Shown: piece by piece, positions 62,530 through 64,000 of the stretch
Layout of the letters: each line of letters opens with the position of its first letter
Position numbering within the stretch: position 1 is the stretch's first letter
Origin: Caprimulgus europaeus
Taxonomy: Eukaryota; Chordata; Aves; Caprimulgiformes; Caprimulgidae
Assembly: GCA_907165065.1 (NCBI GenBank)
Contig: OU015528.1
Location: forward strand, 75,125,474 to 75,189,473
DNA: 64,000 bases
Reading direction: 5' to 3'
Notes under the pieces: model-generated
What the model saw: only the letters and a program-made list of their open reading frames with translations
The model's database searches: none
Told to the model about the DNA's origin: nothing
Made by a program: the position numbers and the translations under genes

Positions 62530-62568
62530 ACACCTGCTCCCATTAACTTCAGTGGGATACGGATCAAA
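62530..62568. repeat. Relic of the old palindromic repeat
   Basis: CCTGCTCCCATTAACTTCAGTGGGATACGGATCAAAGCCC matches TGCTCCCATTGACTTCAATGGGAGTTGGATCAGGCCC with a few substitutions. The palindromic core CCATTgACTTCAaTGG is nearly intact. Confidence 0.5.
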
Positions 62569-62894
62569 GCCCACAACATTAAATCTTTCTGGACCTCTTC
62601 AGTGGCACAAATTAACCCTCACAGATGGCCTCACACACAACAACCAGGAAGAAGATAGAGTTGTATCATGGAAACCACAGCAAACTGTCCTGCTGCTCTG
62701 ACGAATCTCTTCACGTGAAGACTTTCCTTCCCAACACCCCTTCGCTCAGGATGGGAACTGCACACCTAAGGTGACGAGCAGGGACACATCTCTCCCGGCA
62801 TGAAATTCTGGCAGCAAAAACTTGATGAAGGTTGCAAGAATACACCATAACACTTAGTTCTTATGCTGCACTTTGCTTCATCAAAGACCTGGAT

Positions 62895-63290
62895 GGACAT
62901 TAATTAGATTTGCTAAGTCAGTGTTTTTCTGAGGGCTACGCTATCTGCTCGCCACAACGGAGTTGCGTGACCCACCTCCATATTAAATGAGCAGCCTGAT
63001 TCTTACTTGCAGCTTGTTCATAGGAAATCAGAGGAAATCAGAAATCCTCTGTTTATAGAGAGCCCTCCCTTGGAAGCAGAAAGAAATTGAAATATCACAG
63101 TCAAAACTTGTTCAACCGTATTTTGGAAGCGGCACGCGGAATATGAAAAGCACTACTTGAGATTAACGACACTTCATTTAGAGACATGCTTAAAGTTGCA
63201 ATTAAAGCAGGAGGGACACAGCAACGAAGAACATTCCCAACGCAACTGGACTTGAATTACAATGGATGTACATACAGCAGCCCATATGCT
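62895..63290. promoter_or_regulatory. Candidate conserved element near the CAMK1D 5' end
   Basis: About 650-1000 bp inside the intron from the first exon. It is repeat-free with retained CpG (GAGTTGCGTGACCC, GGAAGCGGCACGCGGAATATG, GAGATTAACGACAC) and balanced composition. A promoter-proximal intronic enhancer is possible. Inference only. Confidence 0.3.
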
Positions 63291-63442
63291 GACCTCCTCC
63301 AGCACTCCGGGCTCTCTACCTCTACAATACCCTATAAGTGACAATTTGTTTTAACAAAAATAAAACACTCTGCCTAGCCAAAAAACCATCAGCCCGCACC
63401 CCTCTCCCTTGCACCATCTGCGCATGTTTATTCTCAGCCTTC

Positions 63443-63491
63443 TGGAAAAAAAAAAAAAACAAACAAAAACCAAAAAAAAACCCAAAAAACT
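63443..63491. repeat. A-rich low-complexity tract
   Basis: A14, then CAAACAAAAACC, A9, CCCAAAAAAC. It lies just left of the CpG island and could be a decayed poly-A tract. Confidence 0.75.
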
Positions 63492-63921
63492 CTTAACATT
63501 TTACTAATCTTTATGCTCCGCCACTATAAATAACAGAAATAAACCCCAACAACAGGGAAGCGTCGTAGCTAAAACGCGTCCAATCCACTCCGATTATTTC
63601 TGCTCGGGAACAGACGCAGCCATCGGCTTTAGGCATTTATTTACAGTCGCACTATCAAGAAAAAGCCTTTCCCAGTCTCTTCATTCTGTGAATGTTTTAA
63701 ACCACTTTTTTTTCCTCTTCTTTTAAGGGGTGAGGGGGGTGTTAGCCCAGCTCCTGCCCTGCAGTTATATTTTGACTCGTGTTTCCAGATCGCCCCGACT
63801 TTCTGCTCGGATGGATGAGCGGCACCGATGGGTGCACAGGGCAAAATGCACCCGCACCCACCCGCACGGCGCCCCGCGCCCCGCTCCGCGTCCCCCCCAC
63901 CTCCCGCAGCCGTTCACCGCC

Positions 63922-63930
63922 ACCTACGTC
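63922..63930 (-). other. CAMK1D: 5' splice donor of CAMK1D intron 1
   Basis: The minus strand reads GAC|GTAGGT, with the exon ending at 63928 and the intron starting at 63927. This is a good GT donor directly after the conserved ETLG codons. Reading on without splicing gives a stop codon (TAG) immediately, which supports the junction. It interrupts the Thr codon after two bases. Confidence 0.85.
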
Positions 63931-64000
63931 CCCAGCGTCTCCTTGAACTCGAAGATCTTCTTGATGTCTTCCGCTTGCTTCTTCCAGGAGCCGCCGCCGT
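63928..64000 (-). CDS. CAMK1D: CAMK1D first coding exon, 3' part (partial at window edge)
   Basis: Read on the minus strand, this 73-base segment encodes three glycines, then SWKKQAEDIKK, IFEFKETLG and the first two bases of a Thr codon. This matches the N-terminus of calcium/calmodulin-dependent protein kinase 1 delta, whose human form begins MARENGESSSS and continues with the same residues; here the serine run is partly replaced by glycines. CAMK1D is a cytosolic and nuclear Ser/Thr kinase activated by Ca2+/calmodulin and by CaMKK phosphorylation. The exon stops just as the kinase domain begins: the LGT of the glycine-rich ATP loop (LGTGAFS in the family) is split by the intron in phase 2. 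The start codon and about eight residues lie beyond position 64000. The exon is GC-rich and sits in a CpG island. Paralogues CAMK1, CAMK1G and PNCK differ in this N-terminal stretch, so the delta assignment is strong. Confidence 0.93.

Larger units (their letters stand above)
60274..63559. other. Intron, promoter-proximal part
   Basis: AT-rich simple sequence at 60.85 kb, a palindromic repeat relic at 62.5 kb, a candidate element at 62.9-63.3 kb and an A-rich tract at 63.45 kb. A possible very short SINE tail (GAAATGGAAGGTGGCAGAGAAATGCAAAAG) lies near 61.64 kb. No gene is seen. Confidence 0.5.
1..63927 (-). other. CAMK1D: CAMK1D intron 1 (5' portion, continues past the left edge)
   Basis: With the first coding exon at the right edge on the minus strand, the rest of the window is intron 1 in transcription order right to left. 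I looked in the translated frames for the next expected coding block (GAFSEVVLAEEKATGK and so on) and did not see it. The human gene is also known for very long introns near its 5' end, so a first intron of at least 63.9 kb is plausible. A nested non-coding RNA cannot be excluded from sequence alone. Confidence 0.8.
63560..64000. promoter_or_regulatory. CpG island over the CAMK1D 5' end
   Basis: CpG dinucleotides are dense from about 63560 and become very dense after 63840 (CGCACGGCGCCCCGCGCCCC-like sequence), in contrast with the AT-rich intron to the left. The island covers the first exon and its donor and continues past the window. This is typical of a vertebrate CpG-island promoter region. 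The transcription start itself is not visible here. Confidence 0.75.

Overview
The window looks like a bird nuclear genome. It carries several CR1 LINE copies with typical avian 3' ends (short ATTCTATG- or CACAGAAT-type tails after a GGTCCCTTCCAACC-type block), has low repeat density overall, and ends in a CpG island holding a vertebrate kinase exon. No bacterial, phage, plasmid or CRISPR content is visible.

The only host coding sequence I can support is at the right edge, on the minus strand (63928-64000). It is the end of the first coding exon of CAMK1D (calcium/calmodulin-dependent protein kinase 1 delta), followed by a clean splice donor. Transcription runs right to left, so everything from 63927 down to 1 reads as the 5' part of a very long CAMK1D intron 1. 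No second CAMK1D exon was seen, and none of the other open frames looks like a host gene.

The intron is mostly unique sequence with relics. Left part (1-14.6 kb): MIR/amniote-type SINE relics, a short perfect-looking hairpin near 3.88 kb, and three CR1 fragments on the minus strand. Middle (14.6-34 kb): mostly unique sequence with possible conserved elements, a moderately young CR1 at 23.7 kb (+), a possible LTR-type fossil near 25 kb, poly-T tracts near 26.5 kb, and the most interesting element, a long, very old CR1/L3-like LINE (about 30998-33790, minus). That LINE still shows endonuclease signatures (TWW, GDFN), a decayed reverse transcriptase active site and its 3' end. Right part (34-64 kb): unique sequence, old palindrome-type repeat relics, a CpG-enriched stretch at 40.5-41.5 kb, CR1 copies at 45.6 (+, with reverse transcriptase palm), 53.1 (+) and 59.9 kb (-), a fairly complete ancient SINE at 55.7 kb, and the CpG island at the end.

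I found no convincing new biological system. The best leads are the old LINE with its upstream ORF1-like block, the conserved-looking non-coding segments and CpG-rich internal segment that could regulate CAMK1D, and the small hairpin at 3.88 kb. All repeat and conservation calls come from recognising sequence by eye; nothing was searched or aligned by computer.
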